Source of the DNA: Acidovorax delafieldii
GTDB lineage: Bacteria; Pseudomonadota; Gammaproteobacteria; Burkholderiales; Burkholderiaceae_C
Length of the DNA stretch: 64,000 nt
Direction: 5' to 3'
Assembly (NCBI RefSeq): GCF_007993815.1
Contig: NZ_VJWE01000017.1
Span: forward strand, 186,001-250,000
The notes under the pieces are model-generated. The model saw nothing but the letters and a program-made list of their open reading frames with translations. It ran no database searches and was not told the DNA's origin. The translations under genes and the position numbers were made by a program. Below, piece by piece: positions 1 to 7,474 of this stretch (its first letter is position 1; each line of letters begins with the position of its first letter).

Positions 1-1
1 T

Positions 2-625
2 GTGGTGCTGCTGGATTCGGCCCGGCCCTATGAACTGCATTTTCCTGATGGTGTGCACTGCGTGTCGCTGCAGCTGCCGCGCGCCTGGGTGGGCCAGTGG
101 CTGCAGCAGGCCGAGGCGCCCGGGCCGCGCGTGGCCTGGCGCGACCAGGGCTGGGGCCAGAGCCTGGGGGCGCTGGCCGTGCAGCTGGCGCGCGACCCCG
201 CCTCGGCGCAGGCCCTGCCGCCCGCCTTGCTGTCCGACCACCTGGGCGCGCTGCTGTGCGCGGCGCTGGAGCCACCCCAGCTACCCACCTCCACGGCGGC
301 AGGCAGCCTGCATGCCCATCTGTGTGCGCTGCTGCGGGCGCGCATCGACCAGCCTGGCCTCGCGGCCCCAGCGTTGGCGCAGGAGGCGGGCGTGTCGCTG
401 CGCACCCTGCACCGGGCGTTTGCGGCCCAGGGCCACACCTTTGCGGGCACGTTGCGCGAACTGCGCCTGGCGCGCGCGGGCGAACTGCTGCGCCGCCCCC
501 AGCTGGCCCATGTGGCCGTGGGCGAGATCGGGCGGCGCTGCGGCTTTGCCGACGCTTCGCATTTCGCACGCGCCTTCCAGCGGGCCATGGGGGTATCGCC
601 CGCGCAGTGGCGGCGCGGCGGCTGA
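2..625 (+). CDS. AraC-family transcriptional regulator, 3' part (truncated by window start)
   Basis: The frame is open from the first bases, so the true start lies upstream and the 207 residues seen are the C-terminal part. The first ~90 residues look like the end of an AraC-type ligand-binding domain (VVLLDSARPYELHF is typical of the cupin-like sensor half). The last ~95 residues carry the double helix-turn-helix: helix one around ALAQEAGVSLRTLHRAF, helix two around VGEIGRRCGFADASHFARAF, closing with the GVSPAQWRR signature. It is a DNA-binding activator or repressor with unknown ligand. The next gene on the same strand, an alpha/beta hydrolase 182 bases downstream, is a possible target, but nothing in the sequence proves it. 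Confidence 0.88.
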   Translation: MVLLDSARPYELHFPDGVHCVSLQLPRAWVGQWLQQAEAPGPRVAWRDQGWGQSLGALAVQLARDPASAQALPPALLSDHLGALLCAALEPPQLPTSTAAGSLHAHLCALLRARIDQPGLAAPALAQEAGVSLRTLHRAFAAQGHTFAGTLRELRLARAGELLRRPQLAHVAVGEIGRRCGFADASHFARAFQRAMGVSPAQWRRGG

Positions 626-807
626 TTCCGTCTCCCCATCCTCCGTGTCGTTGGGGCTTCGTCCTGCCGCGCTACACGGCGGTGAAGCTTTTGGCACATC
701 CAGCACAGCCGGCTGGCACGCGCAGGCCATTCCGTGCCACCGGGTGTTTCTAAGGTAGCGGCAGGGCGGATTGCCCAGTCCTGCAACACAACCCCAAGGA
801 GACACAC

Positions 808-1536
808 ATGCCGGATACCTATGTCCTGGTCCATGGCGCCTGGCACACCGGTGCCGAAATGGAAGCCACCGCCACCCACCTGCGCGCGCGCGGCCACACC
901 GTGCATTGCCCCACGCTGGCAGGCAACCGCCCCGGCGACGACCGCGCGGCCACGGGCCTGGCCGACGCGGTGGATTCGCTGGCGGCCTTCATCGAAGGCC
1001 AGGGCCTGACCGACGTGCGGCTGGTGGGCCACAGCTACGGCGGCATGGTCATCAGCCACATGCCCGTGCGCTTGCCCGGGCGCATCCGCCGCCTGGTGTA
1101 CTGGAACGCCTTCGTACCGCAGCCGGGCGAGTGCCTGAACGACCTGGTGCCGCCGCACTACCGCGCGCTGTTCGACCAGGTCGCGGCGAGCAGTGGTAAT
1201 GCCGTAATGCTGCCGTACCCCATCTGGCGCGAGGCCTTCATCAACGATGCCGACGAGGCCCTGGCGCAAAGCACCTATGCGCTGCTCAATCCCCACCCCT
1301 ATCGCACCTTCACCGAACCGGCGCAGCTGCCCGTGCCGATGGCCGCGCTGGAGGTGGGCAAGAGCTACCTCAACGCGCAGCAGGACACCGCGCTGCCCCA
1401 CAGCCTGCCGTGGCACCCGCGCCTGTCGGAGCGGCTGGGTTTGTTCCGCCTGGTGGAGTGCCAGGGCAGCCACGAACTGTGCTTTTCCGACCCGGCATCG
1501 GCGGCGCAGCACATCGAGCGGGCAGGGCGCGACTGA
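808..1536 (+). CDS. alpha/beta hydrolase (salicylate esterase/EstC-like)
   Basis: This is a 242-residue protein, full length for a small alpha/beta-fold hydrolase without a signal peptide, so probably cytoplasmic. The oxyanion-hole motif HGAW is at residues 9-12, the nucleophile elbow GHSYGG at 74-79 (Ser76), and a likely catalytic histidine is in GSHELCF (His222). The overall pattern resembles the plant salicylate-binding/hydroxynitrile-lyase-like esterases common in soil proteobacteria. The ATG is supported by an AAGGAGA ribosome-binding site eight bases upstream. The substrate cannot be read from the sequence. It lies downstream of the AraC regulator and converges on the LysR gene. Confidence 0.85.
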   Translation: MPDTYVLVHGAWHTGAEMEATATHLRARGHTVHCPTLAGNRPGDDRAATGLADAVDSLAAFIEGQGLTDVRLVGHSYGGMVISHMPVRLPGRIRRLVYWNAFVPQPGECLNDLVPPHYRALFDQVAASSGNAVMLPYPIWREAFINDADEALAQSTYALLNPHPYRTFTEPAQLPVPMAALEVGKSYLNAQQDTALPHSLPWHPRLSERLGLFRLVECQGSHELCFSDPASAAQHIERAGRD

Positions 1537-1583
1537 CGGGGCCTGCGAGGGCATTGCGCCATCTTTTTGCGTCTTTTGGGCCC

Positions 1584-1628
1584 CAAGCGCTAGATCGGTA
1601 TGTGCTGGTAGCTATTAATTCAATAGCA
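1584..1628 (+). repeat. dispersed Comamonadaceae-type repeat, copy 1
   Basis: This copy has the AAGCGCTAG head, the TGTGCTGGTAGCTAT middle and an AATAGCA tail of the repeat family found at seven other places in the window. It lies between the convergent hydrolase and LysR genes and runs into the LysR reading frame, supplying its last codons and TAA stop. Confidence 0.7.
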
Positions 1629-2517
1629 TTCCGCCCTGGCCTGCCTCCAGCAGCCGCGTGAGCAGCGGGTGCATCACCTTGCGGGCGCTGTAGATCAGGT
1701 GGAACTGCTCCTGCACGTCGGGTGCGGTACCCACCTGCACCAGCCCGTGGGTCTGGGCCAGGTGCTCGCCCAGCGAGACCGGCGCGGGCATCACGCCCAT
1801 GCCGGTGGCGGCAAAGGTGCTCAAGAGGGCGCTGTCTTCAAACTCCCCGGCAATGCGCGGACGGATGCGTTCGCGTTCTAGCCAGTGGTCGATGCGGGCG
1901 CGCATCGCGGCGTGGTCGGTGGGCAGCAGCACGGGCACTACAGCCAAGCTGTGGGGGAAGTTGTTGGCCGCCGCCTCGGCCCACAGCGGGGGCGCATACC
2001 AGGCAATGGCGCTCGTGCCCAGCAGCTGGCTGGTGGTGCGCAGGGCGGGGTTGGGGGGCGCGGCACGGTCTGCCAGCACGGCATCGAGCTTGTGCAGCGC
2101 CAGCTCGCCCAAGAGGGGCTGGAACTCGCCCTCGTGGCACAGCAGGCGCAAGTGGGGTTCGTCCAGCACGGGGGTCAGCAGCCGGTGCACGGCCAGCTTG
2201 GCAATGCCGTCGGAGATGCCCAGGTTCAGCCGCAACGTCTGGCCGCTGGCGGCCTCGCGCACGCGCACGGGCAGCAGCTCGCCCAGCGCAAAGATGTGGT
2301 CGGCCTCGTGCAGCGCGGCCACGCCCGCATCGGTCAGCACCAGGTTGCGGCCCTCGGTGCGCAGCAGGCTCACGCCCAGCGACTTTTCCAGCTCGCGCAC
2401 CTGGGCGCTTATGGTCTGCACGGCCATGTCCAGCCGCTCGGCGGCGCGGGCGATGCCGCCCTCCTTGGCCACCACCCAGAAGTAGAAAAGATGGCGGTAG
2501 TTGAAGCTCTGGCTCAT
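1615..2517 (-). CDS. nhaR: LysR-family regulator, NhaR-like
   Basis: A 300-residue LysR-type transcriptional regulator. The N-terminal winged helix (residues 5-65, NYRHLFYFWVVAKEGG, then SAQVRELEKSLGVSLL) and the following effector domain match the NhaR subfamily, whose E. coli member activates the sodium/proton antiporter gene nhaA. It is transcribed away from the TerC-family gene with 160 bases between starts; that gap holds an inverted repeat with the T-N11-A LysR signature, so TerC is the likely target here rather than an antiporter. The last codons and the stop derive from dispersed repeat copy 1. The subfamily assignment is good; the inducing signal is unknown. Confidence 0.85.
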   Translation of the reverse strand: MSQSFNYRHLFYFWVVAKEGGIARAAERLDMAVQTISAQVRELEKSLGVSLLRTEGRNLVLTDAGVAALHEADHIFALGELLPVRVREAASGQTLRLNLGISDGIAKLAVHRLLTPVLDEPHLRLLCHEGEFQPLLGELALHKLDAVLADRAAPPNPALRTTSQLLGTSAIAWYAPPLWAEAAANNFPHSLAVVPVLLPTDHAAMRARIDHWLERERIRPRIAGEFEDSALLSTFAATGMGVMPAPVSLGEHLAQTHGLVQVGTAPDVQEQFHLIYSARKVMHPLLTRLLEAGQGGMLLN

Positions 2518-2550
2518 GATCTCTTTGCGGTGGGGCCGTTAAAAAAGTGT

Positions 2551-2573
2551 TTGGTTCGTAAAAACCGAACCAA
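2551..2573. promoter_or_regulatory. inverted repeat, probable LysR (NhaR-like) operator
   Basis: TTGGTTCG at 2551-2558 and CGAACCAA at 2566-2573 form a perfect 8-base inverted repeat with a 7-base AT-rich centre. It contains a T-N11-A core (T2556, A2568), the hallmark of LysR binding sites, and lies 34 bases upstream of the LysR start in the divergent gap with the TerC-family gene. The binding protein is inferred from position. Confidence 0.6.
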
Positions 2574-2578
2574 TACTA

Positions 2579-2590
2579 CTGTGATCACAG
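2579..2590. promoter_or_regulatory. 12-base perfect palindrome upstream of the TerC-family gene
   Basis: CTGTGATCACAG reads the same on both strands. It sits just after the LysR-type inverted repeat and about 88 bases upstream of the TerC-family start. It lacks the six-base spacer of a CRP site, so it is more likely the operator of another dimeric repressor. No regulator can be named. Confidence 0.35.
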
Positions 2591-2677
2591 GTTTTAAAGA
2601 AGTACCCCAGCCCCTACAGTCCGGGGCTTGGGCGTCCGGCGTGGCTGGGCGTGTGAGGGCATCTTTGGAGAAACTCG

Positions 2678-3661
2678 ATGGAAACAATCGGAACGTGGTG
2701 GATGTGGGCGGGATTTGCCGTCTTCGTGGTCATCGCCATAGGCGTGGACCTGCTGGTCATGGAGCGCCAGGGCGCGCACAAGGTCACCATGGGCGAGGCC
2801 GCGCGCTGGAGCCTGTTGTGGTTCTCGCTCGCCTTTGTGTTCGTGGCCATCCTGTGGTGGTACCTGGATAGCAGCCAGGGTCGCGAGATCGCCAACACGG
2901 TGTCCATGCAGTTCATCACCGGCTACCTGGTGGAGAAGAGCCTGTCGGTGGACAACATCTTCGTCTTCCTGATGCTGTTCAGCTACTTTGCCGTGCCGCC
3001 GCAGTACCAAAAGCGCGCGCTCATCATCGGCATCATCGGCGCCATCGTGCTGCGCACGCTGCTAATCCTGGCAGGTGCCTGGCTGCTGGCCACCTTCCAC
3101 TGGCTGCTGTATGTGTTCGGTGCGTTCCTGGTCGTCACGGGCGTGAAGATGTGGTTTGCCGCCGGGCAGGAGCCTGACATCGCCACCAATCCGGTGCTCA
3201 GATTCCTGAAAAAGCGCATCCGCATCACCGACCAGTTCGACGGCGAAAAGCTCTCGACCATGATCAATGGCGTCAAGCACTACACCCCGCTGTTCGTGGT
3301 GCTGATCCTGATCGGCACGACCGACATCATCTTTGCGGTGGACAGCATTCCGGCCATCTTCGCGATCACCAGCGACCCGTTCATCGTGCTCACAGCCAAC
3401 ATCTTTGCCATCCTGGGCCTGCGTGCGCTGTACTTCCTGCTGGCAGACCTGGCCGACCGCTTCCACCTGCTGGCCTACGGCCTGGCACTGGTCCTGGTTT
3501 TCATCGGCGGCAAGATGTTGCTCATCGACTTTGTGAAGATTCCGATTGGCTATGCGTTGCTGGTCACGGCCACGCTGATCGCCGGGTCGATCTTCCTGTC
3601 GCTGCGCAATTCGGGCGAGGCCGCCAAGGGTGCCCCACCCGCACTGCCCCCCAAGGCCTGA
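2678..3661 (+). CDS. TerC-family integral membrane protein (probable metal ion exporter)
   Basis: 327 residues with about eight hydrophobic segments. Family signatures are SVDNIFVF at residues 90-97 and TTDIIFAVDSIPA at 214-226, whose acidic residues lie in the membrane in TerC/Alx proteins. Alx-type members export manganese; others are linked to tellurite resistance. The protein has an extra cytoplasmic loop around 165-200 and a short proline-rich tail. GGAG lies eight bases before the ATG. Two small membrane genes follow on the same strand (27 bases to the first), suggesting one transcript. Control by the divergent NhaR-like regulator is inferred from the shared intergenic operator-like repeats. 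Confidence 0.9.
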   Translation: METIGTWWMWAGFAVFVVIAIGVDLLVMERQGAHKVTMGEAARWSLLWFSLAFVFVAILWWYLDSSQGREIANTVSMQFITGYLVEKSLSVDNIFVFLMLFSYFAVPPQYQKRALIIGIIGAIVLRTLLILAGAWLLATFHWLLYVFGAFLVVTGVKMWFAAGQEPDIATNPVLRFLKKRIRITDQFDGEKLSTMINGVKHYTPLFVVLILIGTTDIIFAVDSIPAIFAITSDPFIVLTANIFAILGLRALYFLLADLADRFHLLAYGLALVLVFIGGKMLLIDFVKIPIGYALLVTATLIAGSIFLSLRNSGEAAKGAPPALPPKA

Positions 3662-3688
3662 TCGCTGCCAAACCCGGAGACTTGAGCC

Positions 3689-3847
3689 ATGGATCTGATC
3701 GAATCGGTGATGCTGTGCATGTTGTTGGGCCTTGTGGGAGCCACTGCGATGGCCTACCGCGCTGAGAACGAGCCCCGCGACGTGCGCCTGCTGGTGGGCC
3801 TCACCACCTTGTGGGGCGCCGGCACTGCGGTAGCGTTCGTCGCATGA
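3689..3847 (+). CDS. small hydrophobic protein (52 aa), unknown function
   Basis: A 52-codon frame starts with ATG after a GGAGA ribosome-binding site and stops in an ATGA overlap with the DUF2062 gene. It has two hydrophobic stretches, VMLCMLLGLVGATAMA near the N terminus and VGLTTLWGAGTAVAFVA at the C terminus, separated by a charged linker (YRAENEPRDVR), so a two-helix membrane hairpin is likely. Its position 27 bases after the TerC-family gene and its coupling to the next gene argue that it is real. I do not recognise a family. Confidence 0.6.
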   Translation: MDLIESVMLCMLLGLVGATAMAYRAENEPRDVRLLVGLTTLWGAGTAVAFVA

Positions 3848-4395
3848 TGCAGCCGCTGTGTCGCCTGCGCCGCTGGTTGCGGGCCCTGGAACCCCGGGCC
3901 CGGCAGCTGCTGGACCGCAGCTGGCTGGCGCAGTTCCAGCCCTGGCTGGAGCAGCGCGCGCTGTTCCGCTTTCAGCGCCAGCCTTTGGCGCGCGGGGTGG
4001 CGGCGGGCATGTTCTGCGGCCTGATCCCCGGGCCGCTGCAGATCCCGGGCACGCTGCTGGTGTGCGCCTGGCTGCGCGGCAACGTGGTGGCCGGGGGCGT
4101 GGCCACCTTCTATACCAACCCGCTCACCACCGTGCCGCTGTATGTGATGGCCTTCTACCTCGGAGCGTTGGTGATGCCCGGCGCGCAGACACTGCCCGCC
4201 TGGAGCAGCGTGGCGCCGGGCGGAGAGTTCACGGTGCAGGCCCTGGGCACCTGGATGCAGGCACTGGGCACGCCGCTGCTGATCGGCCTGCCCACCCTGG
4301 GACTGCTGCTGGCGGTGCTGGGCTATGTGACGGTGCAGCTGCTGTGGCTCGCACCCGCCTTGCACCGCAAGCGAAGGCTGGCGCGCAGCCGCTGA
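3844..4395 (+). CDS. DUF2062 domain-containing membrane protein
   Basis: A 183-residue protein starting at the ATG that overlaps the preceding small gene. It has an arginine-rich N terminus, then the DUF2062 core (LARGVAAGMFCGLIPGPLQ, NPLTTVPLYVMAFYLGALVM) and a C-terminal hydrophobic segment (LIGLPTLGLLLAVLGYVTVQ) followed by a basic tail. DUF2062 proteins are small inner-membrane proteins of unknown function in proteobacteria. Translational coupling with the 52-residue gene suggests stoichiometric production. It is convergent with the Bug-type binding-protein gene; an inverted repeat (CCCTGTG at 4415, CACAGGG at 4441) lies between them. Confidence 0.85.
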   Translation: MMQPLCRLRRWLRALEPRARQLLDRSWLAQFQPWLEQRALFRFQRQPLARGVAAGMFCGLIPGPLQIPGTLLVCAWLRGNVVAGGVATFYTNPLTTVPLYVMAFYLGALVMPGAQTLPAWSSVAPGGEFTVQALGTWMQALGTPLLIGLPTLGLLLAVLGYVTVQLLWLAPALHRKRRLARSR

Positions 4396-4449
4396 GTCCC
4401 GAAACCGGCGCGCGCCCTGTGGGGGCTGGGCCGAAGGCGGCACAGGGGC

Positions 4450-5418
4450 TCAGTCCAGCTTGACTCCCACCTTGGTGATGACGCGCCCCCACTTCTCCCG
4501 CTCGGTGCGCGCAAAGCTGCCCATCTGGGCAGCGGTGCCGGGCATGGGCTCCACGCCCAGGGCCTGCAGGCGCGCCTTGGTGCGCGTGTCGGCCAGGGCC
4601 GTCTGCAGCGCCTTGCTGAAGCTGGCCACCACATCGGCCGGTGCGCCCGTGGGCACCACCAGGCCCTGCCATGCAAAGCCTTCAAACCCCTGCAAGCCTT
4701 GTTCGGAAATCGTGGGCACATCGGGCATGGTCGCCACGCGCTGCGGGCTGGCGACGCCAATGGCGCGCACCTTGTTGCCTGCGAGGAACGGGTACACCGT
4801 GGCGCTGTCGATCCACATCGCGGGCACCTGGCCGCCGATCACATCCTGGATGGCCGGTGCCGCGCCGCGATACGGCACATGCGTGAGCTTGAGTCCGCTC
4901 TGCTCGCGGAACAGCTCGCCCACCAGGTGGTGCGGGCTCCCCGGCCCGGCGGACGCCCAGTTCACACCATCGGGCATCCCTTTGGCCCAGGCCATGAACT
5001 CCTTCAAGTTCTTGGCGGGCACGTTGTTGGACACCACCAGGAACATCGGAAAGCGCACCAGCAGGCCCACGGGCTGGAAGTCCTTCTCGGCGTTGTAGCT
5101 CAGCTTGCTGAACAAAAACGGGTTGGCCGCCAGCGTGGCGAAGTCGGCCGAGAAAATGAGGTTGCCGTAGTCCTTGTTGCGCGCGCTGTATTCAGCGGCG
5201 ATGTTGGTGCCCGCGCCGGGCTTGTTGTTGATGACGATGGGGCGGCCCAGCGTGGCCGACATCGATTCGGCAATCGTGCGCGCCACGATGTCCGAGCCGC
5301 CGCCAGCGGCGTAGCCCACCACCCATTCGAGCGGTTTGGTGTCCTGGGCATGGGCCAGGGGGAGGGCGGTGGCCAGGGCCAGCCCGGCCAGGGTGGTGAG
5401 GAAATGTTTGCGCTGCAT
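4450..5418 (-). CDS. tripartite tricarboxylate transporter (Bug family) substrate-binding protein
   Basis: A 322-residue periplasmic solute-binding protein. The ATG at 5418 is chosen because it opens a signal peptide (MQRKHFLTTLAGLALATA, cleavage near AHA-QD) and has GGAGA upstream; an in-frame start further out lacks both. Family marks are VVGYAAGGGSDIVART, the P-G-A-G-T-N loop and VPYRGAAPAIQD. Bug proteins bind carboxylates for TctAB-type transporters and are greatly amplified as orphans in Burkholderiales; no membrane components are present here. It follows the monooxygenase/DUF2783 genes on the same strand, so it may capture the substrate or a product of that pathway. Confidence 0.9.
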   Translation of the reverse strand: MQRKHFLTTLAGLALATALPLAHAQDTKPLEWVVGYAAGGGSDIVARTIAESMSATLGRPIVINNKPGAGTNIAAEYSARNKDYGNLIFSADFATLAANPFLFSKLSYNAEKDFQPVGLLVRFPMFLVVSNNVPAKNLKEFMAWAKGMPDGVNWASAGPGSPHHLVGELFREQSGLKLTHVPYRGAAPAIQDVIGGQVPAMWIDSATVYPFLAGNKVRAIGVASPQRVATMPDVPTISEQGLQGFEGFAWQGLVVPTGAPADVVASFSKALQTALADTRTKARLQALGVEPMPGTAAQMGSFARTEREKWGRVITKVGVKLD

Positions 5419-5511
5419 GGTGGTGTTGTCTCCGTGGTTGTGAAAGTTCAAGTCGAGTCGGACCCCGCACCGTCTGCGCGGTGCTGTCGTGGTGATTGCA
5501 GAAGGGACGGG

Positions 5512-5775
5512 CTAGGCCGCCACCGCGTGGGTGGGCACCACCGGCGTGATCGCCGGGGTGGTGCGCCGGTCGGCCGTGGGCACGGCACTGCCGCGCGCCA
5601 GCTGCAGCGCGTGCTGCAGCGTGGCCTGGTCGCCGATGTGGTTGGCCAGCAGCAGCACCAGGCGTGCGTTCATGGCGTGGCTCTCGGGCGTGGACAAGCC
5701 CTGGTGCGCCGCAATCAGCGCTTCATAAAAGTCGTCGCAGGCCTGCAGGTTGGGTTGGGTGTTCAGCATGGGCAT
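5512..5775 (-). CDS. DUF2783 domain-containing small protein
   Basis: 87 residues; the core (LNTQPNLQACDDFYEALI, then MNARLVLLLANHIGDQ) matches DUF2783, a family usually found beside FAD-dependent aromatic monooxygenases. The gene starts 20 bases after the monooxygenase stop. Two ATGs (5775 and 5769) are possible; the second has better spacing from AAGGAA. The C-terminal ~25 residues are low-complexity (Ala/Pro/Thr). The function is unknown; the constant neighbourhood suggests an accessory role to the monooxygenase. Confidence 0.75.
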   Translation of the reverse strand: MPMLNTQPNLQACDDFYEALIAAHQGLSTPESHAMNARLVLLLANHIGDQATLQHALQLARGSAVPTADRRTTPAITPVVPTHAVAA

Positions 5776-5795
5776 GTTCCTTGTCGTCTTCCTGG

Positions 5796-7448
5796 TCAGG
5801 CCGCTGCGGCCGTGGCACGCGCCAGTGCGCTGCGCACCGCTGCTTCGGTAGGCGTGCGCCAGCGCGCGCACACATGCTGGTCGGGCCGCACCAGGTACAC
5901 GGTGCGCGGCAGCGCATCCAGCCGCTGGGCGGCCAGCGCCTGGTGGTCGATCACGTCGATGCCGATCTGCAGCACCTTCACACCGGGCAGGTCGCGCGTC
6001 CAAGTGGGGGCTGGGCCAAACACCAGCAGCGTGAAGTCCGGCCCCAGCTCGCGCAGCAGCCAGGTGGGCTGGCCCTGTTTCGTCAACGGTGCATCCAGCA
6101 GCACGGCACCGGGCACCTGGGTGCCTGCGAAGTGATCGGTATCCGGCGTGTTCAGCGGCGACTGGTGCAGCGTGGCGGGCACCGACAGGCGGCCGCTGTT
6201 GACGATGCGCCTTGCAAACGCATGTTCGCGCGCCAGGTGCAGTGCCGCGTCGCGGAACAGGCGGCTCACCTCGCTCTTGGGCGTGATGAAGTCGGTGGCG
6301 CGGGTGGAGTTGCACAGGTTCTCATCGGCCGCGTATTCACGCTCGGGGCCATAGGTGCTCACCAGCGCAGGGCTCGCGCGGCCCTGGAGCACCCAGTCCA
6401 GCTTCCAGGCCAGGTTCTCCGCGTCCTGCACGCCGCTGTTGGCGCCCCGTGCGCCAAAGGGCGAAACGCCGTGGGCGCTGTCGCCCGCGAAGACGACGCG
6501 GCCGTGCACGAACTGGTCCATGCGCAGGCAGGCAAAGGTGTAGACGCTGGCCCAGTCCAGCTCAAACTGTGCATCCGCACCCAGCAGCGCCTTCACGCGC
6601 GGGATGATGTTCTCGGGCTTCTTTTCTTCTTCGGGGTCGGCGTCCCAACCGAGCTGGAAGTCGATGCGCCAGACGTTGTCGGGCTGGCGATGCAACAGCA
6701 CGCTCTGGTTGGGGTGAAAGGGTGGGTCGAACCAGAACCAGCGCTCGGTCGGGAAGTTCGCTTCATCCGCCAGCTTCACATCAGCGATCAGGAAGCGGTC
6801 CTGAAAAATGCGCCCCTTGCTCTCCAGTCCCAGCATCTGCCGCGTGGGCGAGCGTGCGCCATCGCAAGCCACCAGCCATTGCGCATCCATCTGGTAGGCG
6901 CCCTCGGGCGTGTCGATGCTCAGCAGCGCGCCGTCCGCGCGGCTTTGCACCGCAGTGACCTTGTTGTGCCAGCGGATGTCGATGCCCGGCAACTGCAGCG
7001 CGCGCTCCACCAGGTAGGCCTCGGCGTAGTACTGCTGCAGGTTGATGAAGGCGGGGCGCTCGTGGCCTTCTTCGGGTAGCAGGTTGAACTCGTACAGCTG
7101 CTCGTCTTTCAGGAACACTTTGCCCAGGTTCCAAGAGACGCCCTTGTCCACCATGCGCTGGCCCACGCCCAGGCGGTCCCAGATCTCCAGCGTGCGCTTG
7201 GCAAAGCAGATGGCGCGCGAGCCGATGGAGAGCTTGTGGTCGTTGTCCAGCACCACCACACGCTGCCCGCGCTGGGCCAGGTCGATGGCGAGCGACAGGC
7301 CCACAGGGCCTGCGCCGATGACCACGATGGGGTGCTGTGCGGGCGTGGCGCGGTCCTGGTCGGGCGAGCGCACATAGCCGAAGTCGATGGCCTGCACCTC
7401 GGCGCCACTGGCGTGGAAGGCCTCGCGCGGAATGTCTCTGGGGTTCAT
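5796..7448 (-). CDS. FAD-dependent aromatic-ring monooxygenase (PHBH-fold, MhpA-like)
   Basis: 550 residues from the ATG at 7448, which has a strong GGAGGAGA site. The N-terminal FAD-binding motif is VVIGAGPVGLSLAIDLA (about residues 41-57), the family's DG motif is VACDGARSPTR, and the ribityl-binding GD motif is RVVFAGDSAHGVSPFGARG. The C-terminal thioredoxin-like domain of phenol hydroxylase-type enzymes follows (GPDFTLLVFG). These are marks of class A flavoprotein hydroxylases such as 3-(3-hydroxyphenyl)propionate hydroxylase, which hydroxylate aromatics with NAD(P)H and O2. Neighbours (MBL-fold protein upstream, DUF2783 and Bug protein downstream, IclR regulator divergent) indicate a catabolic operon. 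The exact substrate is unknown. Confidence 0.88.
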   Translation of the reverse strand: MNPRDIPREAFHASGAEVQAIDFGYVRSPDQDRATPAQHPIVVIGAGPVGLSLAIDLAQRGQRVVVLDNDHKLSIGSRAICFAKRTLEIWDRLGVGQRMVDKGVSWNLGKVFLKDEQLYEFNLLPEEGHERPAFINLQQYYAEAYLVERALQLPGIDIRWHNKVTAVQSRADGALLSIDTPEGAYQMDAQWLVACDGARSPTRQMLGLESKGRIFQDRFLIADVKLADEANFPTERWFWFDPPFHPNQSVLLHRQPDNVWRIDFQLGWDADPEEEKKPENIIPRVKALLGADAQFELDWASVYTFACLRMDQFVHGRVVFAGDSAHGVSPFGARGANSGVQDAENLAWKLDWVLQGRASPALVSTYGPEREYAADENLCNSTRATDFITPKSEVSRLFRDAALHLAREHAFARRIVNSGRLSVPATLHQSPLNTPDTDHFAGTQVPGAVLLDAPLTKQGQPTWLLRELGPDFTLLVFGPAPTWTRDLPGVKVLQIGIDVIDHQALAAQRLDALPRTVYLVRPDQHVCARWRTPTEAAVRSALARATAAAA

Positions 7449-7474
7449 TTTTTGTCTCCTCCAGCCTCGGCGGA

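Noticed and set aside
28..1554. 508-codon open frame opposite the AraC and hydrolase genes
   Set aside because: Composition-driven shadow; both plus-strand genes have clear motifs and the hydrolase has a ribosome-binding site.
2579..2590. CTGTGATCACAG as a CRP/FNR site
   Set aside because: The half-sites are contiguous, without the six-base (CRP) or four-base (FNR) spacer.
2591..2677. Possible yybP-ykoY manganese riboswitch in the leader of the TerC-family gene
   Set aside because: TerC/Alx genes often have one, and the leader has hairpins (AGCCCC/GGGGCT), but I could not align the conserved internal loops of the riboswitch.
4396..4449. Inverted repeat CCCTGTG/CACAGGG as a terminator between the DUF2062 and Bug genes
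   Set aside because: The arms are 19 bases apart with no T-run on either side, so it is too weak to call.
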